Of a stretch of 64,000 nt of DNA, positions 1 through 9,665 are shown one piece after another; position 1 is the first letter of the stretch; each line of letters begins with the position of its first letter. The position numbers and the translations under genes are program-made. Location: positions 1 through 64,000 of the forward strand of contig JABTUJ010000002.1 of assembly GCA_015075445.1 (NCBI GenBank), in the 5' to 3' direction. The DNA is from Verrucomicrobiales bacterium (GTDB taxonomy: Bacteria; Verrucomicrobiota; Verrucomicrobiia; Limisphaerales; J093). The notes beneath the pieces are model-generated. The model did not search any database. It was not told where the DNA came from and was given only the letters and a program-made list of their open reading frames with translations.

Positions 1-147
1 CCCGGCCCCGGTGCAGTGCCACTCCCGGCCCAGGGCGTCCTGCCAGAACTCGTTCAGGACCCGGGCGCCGGAGGTCGGCGGGCCGATGGGCGTGGTTGGC
101 GAGCCGTTCTGGTACGTGTGTGGCCGGTGCCCGTAGACCAGCACCCG
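1..147 (-). pseudogene. Fragment of a hypothetical protein, paralog of the gene at 41,223-41,672
   Basis: Reading the minus strand from about 147 down to the window edge gives TYQNGSPTT, then IGPP, SGAR, LNEFW, DALG and CTGAG. The same ordered motifs occur in the minus-strand protein at 41,223-41,672. Upstream of this stretch (about 150-162) the frame has two adjacent TGA codons and no match to the other copy, so only the middle of the gene survives here. The 3' end is off the window. The family is not recognised and no function is claimed. The similarity is read directly from the sequence; that it is a duplication followed by truncation is inference. Confidence 0.55.
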
Positions 148-202
148 TCTCGCTTGTCATCACTTGCCCGCACTGAAACCGCCACCGAAACTAGAAGTCT
201 CC

Positions 203-937
203 ATGAAACCCAAGATCATGGCTTGCCTCGGGCTGTTGAGCCTTTTTGCCGGCGCTCCGTCATGGGCTCAGGGACAGGTGAACTTCGGCAATCGTGTGAC
301 CATAGCGGGAATCGATGTCCCGTTCTTCGATTGCGACGGGGTGACGAGGCTGAGCGGACCCGAGTGGGTGGCCCAGCTCTATGCGGGTCCGGTGGGAACG
401 CCAGAGAATCAGTTGCGCGCCGTGGGTATCCCGGTGCCCTTTCGGACCGGGGCTGCCGCCGGGTACTTGACGTCCTCCCCGGTCGTGATTCCGGGCATCC
501 CCCTGGGAGGCCCAGCCGTTGTCCAAGTGCGGATGTGGGAGGCCGCGGCGGGTCCGAGCTATGAGTCGGCTGTTGCAGCCTGCCGCAAGCGCTACCAGAG
601 CAACGTGCTGAAACTCGCGTACACGGGCTGGCCTCCGGCAGCGCCAGTGGACTTGGTGGGGCTCCAGGCTTTCCACCTCCTGTGCGGATGCGATTGCCCT
701 GATTTCTGCGTGCCGCTGCGTTGTTCCATCACCAGGGAGGGGGAGGAAGTCGTCGTGAGCTGGAGCGGCCAGGGGGGGATGACCTACGCCCTGCAGCACG
801 CCAACTCGCTGGCGGGGGAGTGGAGGACCGTCCTCACCCAGACGGCCGCGGGCGAATGGCCCACGGCTTCGCAGTTGTCGGCCTCGTACCCCATCAAAGA
901 CGCCGGCGGCTACTTTCGAGTTCTGCGGATCGAATGA
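203..937 (+). CDS. Small secreted protein of unknown function
   Basis: A 244-residue protein. The ATG at 203 is preferred over the earlier in-frame ATG at 164 because it begins directly with a signal peptide (MKPKIMACLG, hydrophobic core, then APSWAQG), so the product should be exported. The mature protein opens with GQVNFGNRV, and the truncated protein at 18,552 opens the same way (GQFEFGNRN), so the two are paralogs. The middle carries a cysteine-rich patch (LLCGCDCPDFCVPLRC). The C-terminus reads SWSGQGGMTYALQHANSLAGEW, close to the end-domains of other secreted proteins in this window. Function is unknown. Confidence 0.75.
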   Translation: MKPKIMACLGLLSLFAGAPSWAQGQVNFGNRVTIAGIDVPFFDCDGVTRLSGPEWVAQLYAGPVGTPENQLRAVGIPVPFRTGAAAGYLTSSPVVIPGIPLGGPAVVQVRMWEAAAGPSYESAVAACRKRYQSNVLKLAYTGWPPAAPVDLVGLQAFHLLCGCDCPDFCVPLRCSITREGEEVVVSWSGQGGMTYALQHANSLAGEWRTVLTQTAAGEWPTASQLSASYPIKDAGGYFRVLRIE

Positions 938-1233
938 ACCGGGAGACGCATTCGGGCATGCATGCGAAGCTCGCCATGCGACCTCTTCGGGGTCGCGAAC
1001 TTCAAGGTGACGTGACCGACGCCGCGCGAACATCCGGAGCGTGGCGATTCAGCGCCGCTCTCTGGGTCAGGAACCTGCGTCGGGGCTGTTGCCGAAGAAG
1101 CAAAGCGGTGCTGAAGCACACGCACTCCAAAACGCTCGCGCGCCGTTCGGGGGTCTGGCCGCCGCCAGCGCCTGGGAAAGCTCCCAACCTTCTCGCTCGA
1201 TTCCGCTCGGTGCGTCCACCAAACACTGACGCT

Positions 1234-4200
1234 ATGGACCTTCCGCTTGAGATGACTCCCTTCCAGCCTGGTGCCCCGGCTGGCATTATCTGCGTTGGGA
1301 TCCCCCTGTGGGCGGCAGCCCTGGGGCTGATCGCGGCGCCACTGGCGGCGCAAGAGTTGGATGTAAACCGCGACGGCGTGGTCGATTTCGCCGTCGAGCC
1401 AGGCAGGGAGTACTGGGATTACGCCAACTACGTGAACTGGTGGGACCTGGTGCCGCGCGGCACCAGCGCCATATCCACCAACACCACCTTCGCTGTGATG
1501 GATGTGGTCGGACCCGATCCGGCGTCGGCCTGGCTGGGCACGGTGCCCCCGCGTCTCTTCAGCCAAGGCAACATCAAGGTAGGTCCCGGCATGAGTTGGC
1601 CTACCTTCGGGGGCCTCCTCTGGACACCCCGGGACCTCTACCTGGGACTGCGCCTGGCGGCCGCGGAGGGGGTCCACTACGGGTGGGTGCAGTTTCACCT
1701 CACCGAACAGATTCCGTTCAGCTACCAGGTGACGCTGGTGGCCACCGCCTTCCAGCCTCACCCAGGACAACCGATCCTGGTCGGCCGGCAACCCCCGCTG
1801 CAACCGGCTGGCTTGGCAGCCCCTCTGATCCTCGAGCCCCCGTCCAGTCGGAGTGTGCGTGCAGGAGAGGCCTTCGCGCTGGCGGTGGTCGCGACCGCCA
1901 ATCCCTTTCCCACCTACGAATGGTGGCGCGGGGGCCAGCCGATTCCTGGGGCAACCTGGAACGCGTTGCAGATCCACGACGCTCAACCCGGAGACACAGG
2001 CGACTACCAGGTGACCGTGAGCAACGCTCAGGGCAGCACCCAGTCGCAGGTCGCGCATGTCTTCGTCGGCTACGCGCTGGAAGTCCGGGTGGACCGCGGC
2101 GGGACCGTGCGCGTGGACCCCGCCCGCGAGTTGTACGAACCGGGTCAGCCCGTTCAGCTTGAAGCCGTACCCGATGTCGGTTGGCGGTTCCTTGGGTGGG
2201 AAGGCGATGCTTCCGGGATGACCAATCCGTTCACGCTGACGATCAACCGCCACCACCGGGTCAAGGCCGTGTTCGCGTCCGGACCGGGCGACTTGAAATG
2301 GGCGTTCAAGGCGGGCGGCGCGGTGTCGCCCTGCCCGGCGATCGGGGCGGACGGCGCACTCTACTTCGGGGTGGCTGACCGGATCGTGGCCCTCGACGCC
2401 GAGACGGCGCAGGCGCGGTGGGAGTTCCGAACCGGCGGGGCCGTGCTCGCCTCGCCCGCGGTGGGTGACGGGGGGCGGGTGTACGCCGGTTCGGGGGATA
2501 GTCGGGTCTACGCGCTGAACGGAGTCACGGGCCGGAAGGAGTGGGAGTATCTGACGGATGGCAGGGTGTACACCCCGCTCTCGATCGGCCCGGAGGGCAC
2601 CGTATACGCCTGCTCCGATAACGGGACGCTCCATGCCCTCAGCGGCGCCACGGGCCGGAAGCTCTGGCAGGACACCGTCCTGGGGCACGACTTTCCGGCG
2701 ATTGGACTGGATGGGACGGTGTACGTGGTCCGACGCGGCGCCGAGCAGTGCCGGGTTTATGCGGTGAACCCAACCACCGGCCAGCGACTTTGGTATCACA
2801 CAATCGACTCGCCCAGGGCGCCAGCCCCGGCTCTCGGCGCCGATGGGACGGTGTATGTGAGTTCCGGGGTCGGGGTTTATGCGCTCGAGGGGGCGACCGG
2901 CCAGGTGCGATGGAGCAACGCCCTGGTCAGCTACGCGCCTCCCGCCATCGTTCCGGACGGGACCGTCCTGGTGGTTTCGGGGGGCGGGTTTGGCTTGTCC
3001 AGGGACACCGGGCAAATCCGGTGGCGCGGCAGCTACGACGTGGGGGATTGGATGCCCCGAGCGGAGGCAACCCCGGCGATCGGTTCGGACGGAACGGCGT
3101 ATGTGGCCGTCGGGGCGCTCGGGAACTGCCGGCCACCCGAGCCTCCGAGTCAGGAGCCCATTTGCGAGTCCTTTACAGCCGCACAAGCCCTCGACGGCGT
3201 TACGGGGCAGAAGATCTGGTCCTGGAAGAATCTCGGCGGCGACGCGACCGCTCCGGCGATCGGGCCGGATGGGACCGTGTACGTGGCTTCGGGTTCGACC
3301 CTTTACGCTTTCTTGAGCGCCAGTGTTCAGGGTCTGGCGGCCAGTCCCTGGCCCAAGTTCCGCGGCGACGCGCGCAACACCGGGCGGGTCTCGGCTGCGC
3401 CGCCGCTGCGGCTCGACATCTCCTGGCAGCAGGGCGTGGTCCGGATCGAGTGGGTGGGGTCGGGAGTGCTGCAATCGAGCGACGTTCTCTTCCCGGCGAC
3501 CTGGCAGGACGTCAGTGACGCGACGAACCCCTACGCCGTCGAGCCAGCCAACGCGCAGCGATTCTATCGGCTCCGCCCGCGCTCCCAGAGGAAGCGCCGA
3601 GGCACAAGGCGGCGCATTTCCGATGCTGCGGGTCCCGCCTGGGGCGGTGGCTCCCGCACCGCAAGCCAGGCCGGTCATGGTGGGGTCGACTCGTCCCCTT
3701 GGCATCATGGAACTTCCCTTGAGCTTTGTGCTTTGGACTTTGAGCTTCGTCTCCCCTCGTCCTTGGCCTCACCAGGTTCATCGCCCCCGAACAGGTCGCG
3801 CAGGAGCAGGTCGCTTCGCACCATCGCTGCCATCGTCTTGGTCCTCCTCGGCGGCCTGAGCGTGGCGCCGGCGCGGGCCGCCGTGGCGTTCAGGGCGTCG
3901 GTCTGTGCCGGCGCCGCGGAGAAGGGCTTCGTGGATGGTTCTGGTGCGGACGCGCGCTTCGCCTCCATTGTGGCGTTGGACGGCGATGGCGCGGGGAACC
4001 TCTACGTCGCGGACGCCGGGAATCAACGGATCCGCAAGGTGGACCGGCGCGGACAGGTGACGACGCTGGCCGGAACCGGCGAGGCCATCGAACGCGACGG
4101 GCCCGCCCTGGGGGCCGCGTTCCGGGACCTGCGGGATCTGGGAGTGGACGGCGCGGGCAGTTGCTATGTGCTGGACGGGTCAAACCTGCGGCGGTTGGGA

Positions 4201-5133
4201 ACCGACGGTGTGGTTTCGACCCTGGGCGCCATCACGATCCCCACGGGCGAGTTGAGTTACACCAACTACGAGGGCTGGGGTCCGGACGCGTACGAAGTAA
4301 GGTGCACGGCCGACGAGTTCTTTGGGGTGCAGGACCTGACCGTATCGGGGGCGGGGGAAGTGCGGGTCCTGAGTACGGCGAGGAAGGTGACCGCCCGGAT
4401 CTGGCTCCGCTTCGGGGTCTGGAGTTGGACATGGTCCACGATCACTCAGATCTCCCGGCGGACGGACGATCGGTGGGTCGGTCTTACCAGGTCGGAGCTT
4501 GTTGGATTCACCTGTGACGGCTGCGTTCCGCCCGGAACACCTCCGCCGGAGATTCTGAGCGGCACCGTGATTGCCGCGGTTGCCAAGGGCAGCGGGGGCC
4601 CGCTGTTGGTCCACCGTCAGGAGTTTGACAGCTCAGCCGAAGGATTCGGCCGGCTCGATTGGATTGAGGAAGGTGCCGAACGGCCGTATGCCACCCACCT
4701 GGTGGGATTGCCGGAGGTCCGGGCATTGGCCGCGATGGCTTCGGACAGCGTCCTCCTGCTCGGGCGGCGAGCCGGGGAGGCAGTGTTTCTTGCCGTTGGG
4801 CGTGATGGCCTGGCCGTCGAGGTCGCCGCGGACCGGGCGCCGGAGATCGGGTTGGTGGTTTCGCCTCACGGAATCGTGTACTCGGCCACGGCGACGGGAG
4901 TGCTGCGCTTCGTGCCGGAAGGGATCGTTGTGCTCGATCTCGAAACCATCGCCTCCGGCGGCGCCACGCTGGTGCTCTCCACCGTGGCTTCACCAGGTCG
5001 GAGAATCCGGGTGGAACAAAGCCTGGACCTACGGTCTTGGGAAATCTGGCGCACGGTCACCAGTTCCGGTCGCGATGAGTGGGAGGTCGGCACGCCATCC
5101 GGCGTGAGGTGGTTCCGTGCCCGCACCGAGTAG
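1234..5133 (+). CDS. Secreted Ig/InlB-like/PQQ-propeller protein fused in frame to an NHL-like protein
   Basis: The ATG at 1234 is chosen because a signal sequence follows (hydrophobic core ending LAAQELDV); the frame is open further upstream but reads as non-coding. In order: a calcium-loop-like DVNRDGVVD; an Ig-like domain (residues about 200-275, ending DYQVTVSNAQG); an InlB-type repeat with FLGWEGDA (about 280-350); a PQQ beta-propeller with repeated GxDGTVY and LxGATGQxxW blades (about 350-705); and a C-terminal domain SPWPKFRGDARNTG...VLQSSD...FYRLR. No stop follows. The frame passes through about 70 low-complexity, basic codons and a heptamer repeat, then a second signal-like hydrophobic segment and NHL-type blades (AGNLYVADAGNQRIRKV). 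It is either a genuine fusion or two genes whose separating stop has been lost. Export is likely; substrate unknown. Confidence 0.7.
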   Translation: MDLPLEMTPFQPGAPAGIICVGIPLWAAALGLIAAPLAAQELDVNRDGVVDFAVEPGREYWDYANYVNWWDLVPRGTSAISTNTTFAVMDVVGPDPASAWLGTVPPRLFSQGNIKVGPGMSWPTFGGLLWTPRDLYLGLRLAAAEGVHYGWVQFHLTEQIPFSYQVTLVATAFQPHPGQPILVGRQPPLQPAGLAAPLILEPPSSRSVRAGEAFALAVVATANPFPTYEWWRGGQPIPGATWNALQIHDAQPGDTGDYQVTVSNAQGSTQSQVAHVFVGYALEVRVDRGGTVRVDPARELYEPGQPVQLEAVPDVGWRFLGWEGDASGMTNPFTLTINRHHRVKAVFASGPGDLKWAFKAGGAVSPCPAIGADGALYFGVADRIVALDAETAQARWEFRTGGAVLASPAVGDGGRVYAGSGDSRVYALNGVTGRKEWEYLTDGRVYTPLSIGPEGTVYACSDNGTLHALSGATGRKLWQDTVLGHDFPAIGLDGTVYVVRRGAEQCRVYAVNPTTGQRLWYHTIDSPRAPAPALGADGTVYVSSGVGVYALEGATGQVRWSNALVSYAPPAIVPDGTVLVVSGGGFGLSRDTGQIRWRGSYDVGDWMPRAEATPAIGSDGTAYVAVGALGNCRPPEPPSQEPICESFTAAQALDGVTGQKIWSWKNLGGDATAPAIGPDGTVYVASGSTLYAFLSASVQGLAASPWPKFRGDARNTGRVSAAPPLRLDISWQQGVVRIEWVGSGVLQSSDVLFPATWQDVSDATNPYAVEPANAQRFYRLRPRSQRKRRGTRRRISDAAGPAWGGGSRTASQAGHGGVDSSPWHHGTSLELCALDFELRLPSSLASPGSSPPNRSRRSRSLRTIAAIVLVLLGGLSVAPARAAVAFRASVCAGAAEKGFVDGSGADARFASIVALDGDGAGNLYVADAGNQRIRKVDRRGQVTTLAGTGEAIERDGPALGAAFRDLRDLGVDGAGSCYVLDGSNLRRLGTDGVVSTLGAITIPTGELSYTNYEGWGPDAYEVRCTADEFFGVQDLTVSGAGEVRVLSTARKVTARIWLRFGVWSWTWSTITQISRRTDDRWVGLTRSELVGFTCDGCVPPGTPPPEILSGTVIAAVAKGSGGPLLVHRQEFDSSAEGFGRLDWIEEGAERPYATHLVGLPEVRALAAMASDSVLLLGRRAGEAVFLAVGRDGLAVEVAADRAPEIGLVVSPHGIVYSATATGVLRFVPEGIVVLDLETIASGGATLVLSTVASPGRRIRVEQSLDLRSWEIWRTVTSSGRDEWEVGTPSGVRWFRARTE
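3718..3751. repeat. Heptamer tandem repeat (CTTTGNN units)
   Basis: Five consecutive units read CTTGAG, CTTTGTG, CTTTGGA, CTTTGAG, CTTCGTC, a 7-nt period with a conserved CTTTG core (CAAAG on the other strand). It lies in the low-complexity link between the PQQ and NHL halves of the long ORF. Another 7-nt periodic tract with a different unit lies between the two ADOP permease genes at 33,461-33,551. This supports the link being ancestral intergenic DNA. Confidence 0.6.
3763..5133 (+). other. NHL-repeat module, probable former separate gene
   Basis: This is the 3' part of the 1234-5133 frame, listed apart because it looks like its own gene. A TTG at 3763 could start it; no ATG or GTG was found in this frame near the second signal-like segment (TIAAIVLVLLGGLSVAPARA). 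NHL-type blades follow: AGNLYVADAGNQRIRKV with GQVTTLAGTG, then a second set with SCYVLDGSNLRRLG. The C-terminus (RRIRVEQSLDLRSWEIWRTV) resembles the end-domain of Verrucomicrobial secreted proteins. NHL propellers are usually ligand- or protein-binding scaffolds; no catalytic motif is visible. Confidence 0.5.
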
Positions 5134-5148
5134 AGGGCGCAGAGCCGT

Positions 5149-6110
5149 ATGGAGACTCCATCCCGGTTTTCGGAGAGCGGCTGGCTTCGGCTTGGACGCA
5201 ACTTCGTGCCAGAGGGTTCTCGGCCCGCGATCGGGTTGGTCGGAAGACGGAAGTCAACCGAGATCGGCTTGTTCGCCCTGCCGGTTACCTCGGGTCAGGC
5301 GCTCGCCGCCACCGAACCCGGGGATTCCCGCGAGCCCCACGTGGCGGCGAACAAGTGCAGTCCTCTTCGGTCGGAAGGCGTCGTCCATCACCAGGCCCTG
5401 CCCACGCGACTGCAAGCGGTCCTCGCGCCGCTCGTCAACCGGGAACGCCTGCGCTGGTTCCAGCGAATAGCCGGATTCCGGTTGGACGTGCTCTGGCACC
5501 AGTCTTCTCACCAGTCACTCCCGCAAGCTCCGGCACTCCTCTGTCCCCATGCTCGCCGGGTTGGTTTGATGACCTTCGTGCTGCCGCTGAAAGTGGCCGG
5601 CACGCATCCCCTCTCGTTGGTCCTGCAAGCGCCCGGATCGTTTGCGAACGGTGCGCTCCCCCCGAAGTTTGCCGACGCGGTGCGACTGATCCGCTTGCTG
5701 GCGCACGACCTTGCCCTCACCGCGACTTCCAGGATGGCCACGGTGGACTGCCCCGATGGCTGCCCTCCTCCCTCGGCAGCTCGTCCACACTCCGGTTCGA
5801 ACCATCCGCTCGTCGCGCAGATGCTCGACTACGTCCAACAGAACTGCCACCGGCCGATTCGTCTGGATGACGTCGCTGCCGCTGGGGCCCGGGCCCGATA
5901 CCTGTGCGACCTCTTCTTCTCCAGGACCGTCGGCCGGACGTTTCCACCACTACCTGGATGACCTGCGGCTGGCCCTGCGGGCTGCTGGCCGATCCGCGAC
6001 CCTCCATCTGCGTCGCCTGCAATGGGCTACACGGACGCCAATTACCGGCAGGCCTTCAAGGCCCACACCCCGCTGTCCCCGACCGACTGGCGGCGGAACC
6101 ACCAGACCGA
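5149..6110 (+). pseudogene. Broken AraC-family transcriptional regulator
   Basis: The C-terminal AraC DNA-binding domain can be read only by changing frame. HPLVAQMLDYVQQNC, RPIRLDDVAA and RYLCDLF lie in one frame (to about 5940). FHHYLDDLRLAL continues in the next (from about 5940). MGYTDANYRQAFKAHTPLSP, the second helix-turn-helix, lies in a third (from 6022). The upstream part (about 5386-5720, RLIRLLAHDLALT) resembles the ligand-binding half of regulators that use a PocR-like sensor, but this is weak. Several small indels split the gene, so it cannot make a full regulator unless the assembly is wrong here. It sits just upstream of the carboxypeptidase-like gene at 6288. Confidence 0.6.
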
Positions 6111-6287
6111 CGACGGACGGCAGGTGACACAGGCTCTCAGTCACGAGCCCCGCCAGCACCAGCAGCCAAGCCTGACGCGCCAAAAGAAACCACGAGTCAA
6201 CCATCAAAAGAAATCGCGGTTGCCGACGGCGATGGGGCGCCCATCTTCATAGTGTTAAGCCGAAGCAACCCATGGAAGGACCAACAC

Positions 6288-9200
6288 ATGAAGTCGAACC
6301 TCCCACAACAAGCGTTTGAGAACTGGCAGCGTTCGTTGACCCGCGCGTGCGCCATCATCTTGAGCCTACTGACCCTGACCGCAGTTCGCGCTGGTCCAGG
6401 GACGATCCCGTCGGAGCTGTGCGAGAATTGGTACGACCCGGACATCACCGGGTGGTTTCAATTCAGTGAGGACGCCGACAAGGCGATCACGTGGATCTCG
6501 AACGGAGGGATTGACGGCACGCCGTGCGTCTCCAGTGAACTCGGCACGCTGACGGACTTCCCCGAGAATCCCGCCGTGTACTATCCCTTCTACACTTATG
6601 AGGGCAATCATCCCGTGGATTTCACGGCGACGCCGCTGGTGAAACTCTCGGTCAATCTGGAACGGGGCACTGCCAACCTGCGGGGTGGTTCGCTACGCCT
6701 GTTCGTTGGCGAGTGGCGAGCTGAGAACGACTTCGCGTTCTACTGCTTTACCCGGGCCAAGTTCAGCACGACCGGTTCGGAGTGGGTCACTTCCGAAATC
6801 GAACTGACCGCTGCTGGCGCCGATTGGAGCCGATACTACGCGGCCGGGGCCAACCCACCCGCGCTGGCCGACGTCTTGGCGCTGCCCCAACAGTGGGGCT
6901 TTGCGATCTTCGACGCGACCGGTCAGCCCACCGGCCGGGTGCATTTCGATGAGGTTCGGGTGACCAAGATGTTCCGTTGGGAGACGTGGAACCACGCCGG
7001 CGACACCAACGGCTGGTACTATTTCGGAACCGGCGAACTTGGAACGTCTGTTCATTGGTCGGAGGCCGAAGGCGCGACGGGGTCCGGATTCGCATGGACG
7101 CCCCTGGGAGATTTGCGCGAATCAAACGATCCGGATACCGGCACGGCCTTGTTCCCGCTCGTCGCCTATGGATGTGCGAAGCAGGGTGTTTTGCGTCCTC
7201 TGAATCTGCTCGAGCGCAAATACGTGAGCGTCTTCCTCAATCCGAATCCGATGGTCCAGCCCGGCGTGCCGCCCGGGTTGGCGAACTTGAAAGGAGGCAC
7301 CTTGAGTCTGTGGGTCGGCCGTTGGAACTCGCCCAACGATTACGCCTTCTATCGGTACATGCGGGAAAATTTCGACCCCGGAACGGATGGATGGAAACGA
7401 AGCGCGATCACGGTCAGTGCCGAGCCGGGCGACTGGCAGTTGATCGCCGAGATTCATCAACCACCGCTCGGCGGCAAACCGGTGACCGCACTCTTGGCCG
7501 ATCCCCAGCAATGGGGTGTCGGGCTGTTCGGGGCCACCAATGGACCCTCGGGAAATCTGGGATTCGATCTCCTGTCCGCCAGGCTGTATGCGGAGGACGT
7601 CATCGGAGCCGAACACTACTCCGGATTCATGCGGGGCGACGGGTATCGGTGGCCTCCCTTCTCGAACCCGGGACGCCTCGCCATTCGGCGGGGTTCCTCA
7701 GATACCGTGATCGTGTCGTGGCTCGCCGACGGCGAGCTGGGTTGGTCAACGAATAGCATTCTACTTCAATCTACGGTTGCTCTGGATGGGGAGTGGCTTC
7801 CGGAGCCTCCCATTATTTGGTGGCCGTTTGATTGGGATTGGAGTTTCGGCGTGACAAATCTGCAGACCTTCTTCCGCCTGCGTACTCCCAGTCCGGGTGA
7901 GCCCGGCTACCGGCTGCATCCCGGGGTAGGGAGCGGCTGTCCGCAACAGGGTTTCGACTTCACCGGTCTGCCGGGCGGTACGAACCACTGGGCCAACACC
8001 GAGGCCACGCAAGACAACTGTGCCTGGATCGTCCCGGCGTCAAAGACGGGCTTTGCGAACGAGCCCGGCGGGGTTCAGCCGGTCGAGTTCGTGCGGGTGC
8101 TGTTGCGGAGCTTCCACGCCAATCCTGACAACCAATGGGCCTGTTGGACTGGGGCACTCGCTACGTGGGAGGACGACGCCATCCACCAGAACGACGGATG
8201 GTTTCACTTCCGTGTGCGTAACCCCAGACCTGACGATCCGCCTGCGGCGTATCGCTTGTGCTTCGAGTTGGCCTTCGACAACCCCCACGTGCCTCCCCCC
8301 GATACGCTGCAGCTCAACCGTTGGTGGCTGGACGTGACTTGGGACTGGAAGGAACGCGAAGGAGGGCGGCACGTCTTCACACCCATGTACCGTTTGAAGG
8401 ATCCCGTCGGCGCTGTCACCCCTTGGGTCCATGTGGCCGACACAAACGTCCACCTCGTTGCGGATTCCGTGTACGGCGGGCGGCATTACCGCGCCCGCTT
8501 CGACCCGCTGCTGCCCGCCGGCTCCTGGCGCGAAGTCGAGGTCGCGCAGAACCTGCCTTACACGCTGGAGGATCGAGCGGCATTCCTGAACTTCATCCAG
8601 ACGACTTACCTTCCCAAACACGATGACCTCTGCATTCGGAAGCGGAACTTGGGCTATGGCGGGCTGTCCACCACAAACCTGCCGCCCGACCAAACCGAGT
8701 ACAACGCGCTGTACGCGATCGAGATCTTCCGAAAAGCCTCCGGCGGTTCAGGAACCGCATGCACTCCCGATCTACCAAACACAAACACGATCGTGGTCCT
8801 GGCGGGCGTGGATTACGAGCCGGCAGGCAACTGGGTCGCCGAAGGGGTCGCGCTTGAGATCTTGGATCACTGGGACACGCCAGGCATCGACTACCGCAGC
8901 CGGGCATCCTACGTAATCATCCCGATCGCCAACCCGGACGGCTACGAGTGGGGCACGTGCCATGTCGAGCCTTACGGCAATGGTTATGGCGACGACGCCA
9001 TCCACCGTGGGTATATGTTCTTCGAACCCACGGCCGTTGCCCCGGACACCGTGCTGGACCCTGAGGCGGCAGCCCTGCGAAACTACATCCGCTCGCTGCG
9101 GTCCCCAGGTCTCGACGGGGTGCGCAGGCGGATCACCTGCGTGCTGGATTTTCAAAGTGATTTGTGCCCTGATGAAAGCCGTTGGAACGAGGTGCCGCCG

Positions 9201-9638
9201 CCGGGATTTCCGATGTACCCGCCGGTTTACGGCATGATCGGCCGCGGTCCACTGGCGCAGACCGACGCACCCGCCGCCTTTGTGGAGAGCCTGACTCACG
9301 GAACCTACCTCGGGCCGTACGTTCGCTCACCCATCTCCGACCCCAAGGCTTGGAGTCTCTCCGACAGTGCCGGTTGCACAGAGTACGAGGTACCGCTGTT
9401 CATCACCTTTGAGTTCGACGGCGTGGCGCTCTACAGCGAGCAGGACAAAGCGCCCGAGTGGATGGTTGGCGAGTTCTCGAGTCCGATACACATACCCGGT
9501 GGCTCGAGCAGGCCGTTCTATGTGCATGGCTACCTCGATCAAGTGGGACAGGATACTGCCGGAGACGCAGCTTACGTCTTCAAGCAGTTCGGCCGGGACA
9601 TCCTTAAATCCACCACCCAGACGCTCTTGAACCCGTAA
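6288..9638 (+). CDS. Secreted M14 carboxypeptidase-like protein with two N-terminal repeat modules
   Basis: A 1116-residue protein. The ATG at 6288 begins a signal peptide (CAIILSLLTLTAVRAGPG); the frame is open upstream but overlaps the broken AraC gene. Two similar modules of about 190 residues follow (about 40-225 and 228-425), each with a W...GWxxF/Y opening, an LRGGSLRLFVGEW or LKGGTLSLWVGRW strand, and a PQQWG turn. The C-terminal third (from about 740) looks like a zinc carboxypeptidase: ANPDGYEW, LDFQSD and FITFEFDG fall in the M14 order. The expected HxxE zinc pair is replaced by VDYEP, with no histidine, so activity is doubtful. The third copy of the module lies immediately downstream, broken by stops. 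Assignment to M14 is by motif order only. Confidence 0.65.
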   Translation: MKSNLPQQAFENWQRSLTRACAIILSLLTLTAVRAGPGTIPSELCENWYDPDITGWFQFSEDADKAITWISNGGIDGTPCVSSELGTLTDFPENPAVYYPFYTYEGNHPVDFTATPLVKLSVNLERGTANLRGGSLRLFVGEWRAENDFAFYCFTRAKFSTTGSEWVTSEIELTAAGADWSRYYAAGANPPALADVLALPQQWGFAIFDATGQPTGRVHFDEVRVTKMFRWETWNHAGDTNGWYYFGTGELGTSVHWSEAEGATGSGFAWTPLGDLRESNDPDTGTALFPLVAYGCAKQGVLRPLNLLERKYVSVFLNPNPMVQPGVPPGLANLKGGTLSLWVGRWNSPNDYAFYRYMRENFDPGTDGWKRSAITVSAEPGDWQLIAEIHQPPLGGKPVTALLADPQQWGVGLFGATNGPSGNLGFDLLSARLYAEDVIGAEHYSGFMRGDGYRWPPFSNPGRLAIRRGSSDTVIVSWLADGELGWSTNSILLQSTVALDGEWLPEPPIIWWPFDWDWSFGVTNLQTFFRLRTPSPGEPGYRLHPGVGSGCPQQGFDFTGLPGGTNHWANTEATQDNCAWIVPASKTGFANEPGGVQPVEFVRVLLRSFHANPDNQWACWTGALATWEDDAIHQNDGWFHFRVRNPRPDDPPAAYRLCFELAFDNPHVPPPDTLQLNRWWLDVTWDWKEREGGRHVFTPMYRLKDPVGAVTPWVHVADTNVHLVADSVYGGRHYRARFDPLLPAGSWREVEVAQNLPYTLEDRAAFLNFIQTTYLPKHDDLCIRKRNLGYGGLSTTNLPPDQTEYNALYAIEIFRKASGGSGTACTPDLPNTNTIVVLAGVDYEPAGNWVAEGVALEILDHWDTPGIDYRSRASYVIIPIANPDGYEWGTCHVEPYGNGYGDDAIHRGYMFFEPTAVAPDTVLDPEAAALRNYIRSLRSPGLDGVRRRITCVLDFQSDLCPDESRWNEVPPPGFPMYPPVYGMIGRGPLAQTDAPAAFVESLTHGTYLGPYVRSPISDPKAWSLSDSAGCTEYEVPLFITFEFDGVALYSEQDKAPEWMVGEFSSPIHIPGGSSRPFYVHGYLDQVGQDTAGDAAYVFKQFGRDILKSTTQTLLNP

Positions 9639-9665
9639 CCGAGGAAACAACGGGTCGGCAACGCC

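Noticed and set aside
721..1233. N-terminal extension of the PQQ frame
   Set aside because: Overlaps the previous gene and reads randomly; the signal peptide begins after 1234.
910..3708. Minus-strand open frame of over 900 codons opposite the PQQ gene
   Set aside because: Rich in arginine, proline and glycine with no domain, antisense to a clear propeller gene; a GC-content shadow.
5904..6287. N-terminal extension of the peptidase-like frame
   Set aside because: Overlaps the broken AraC gene; a proper signal peptide starts at 6288.
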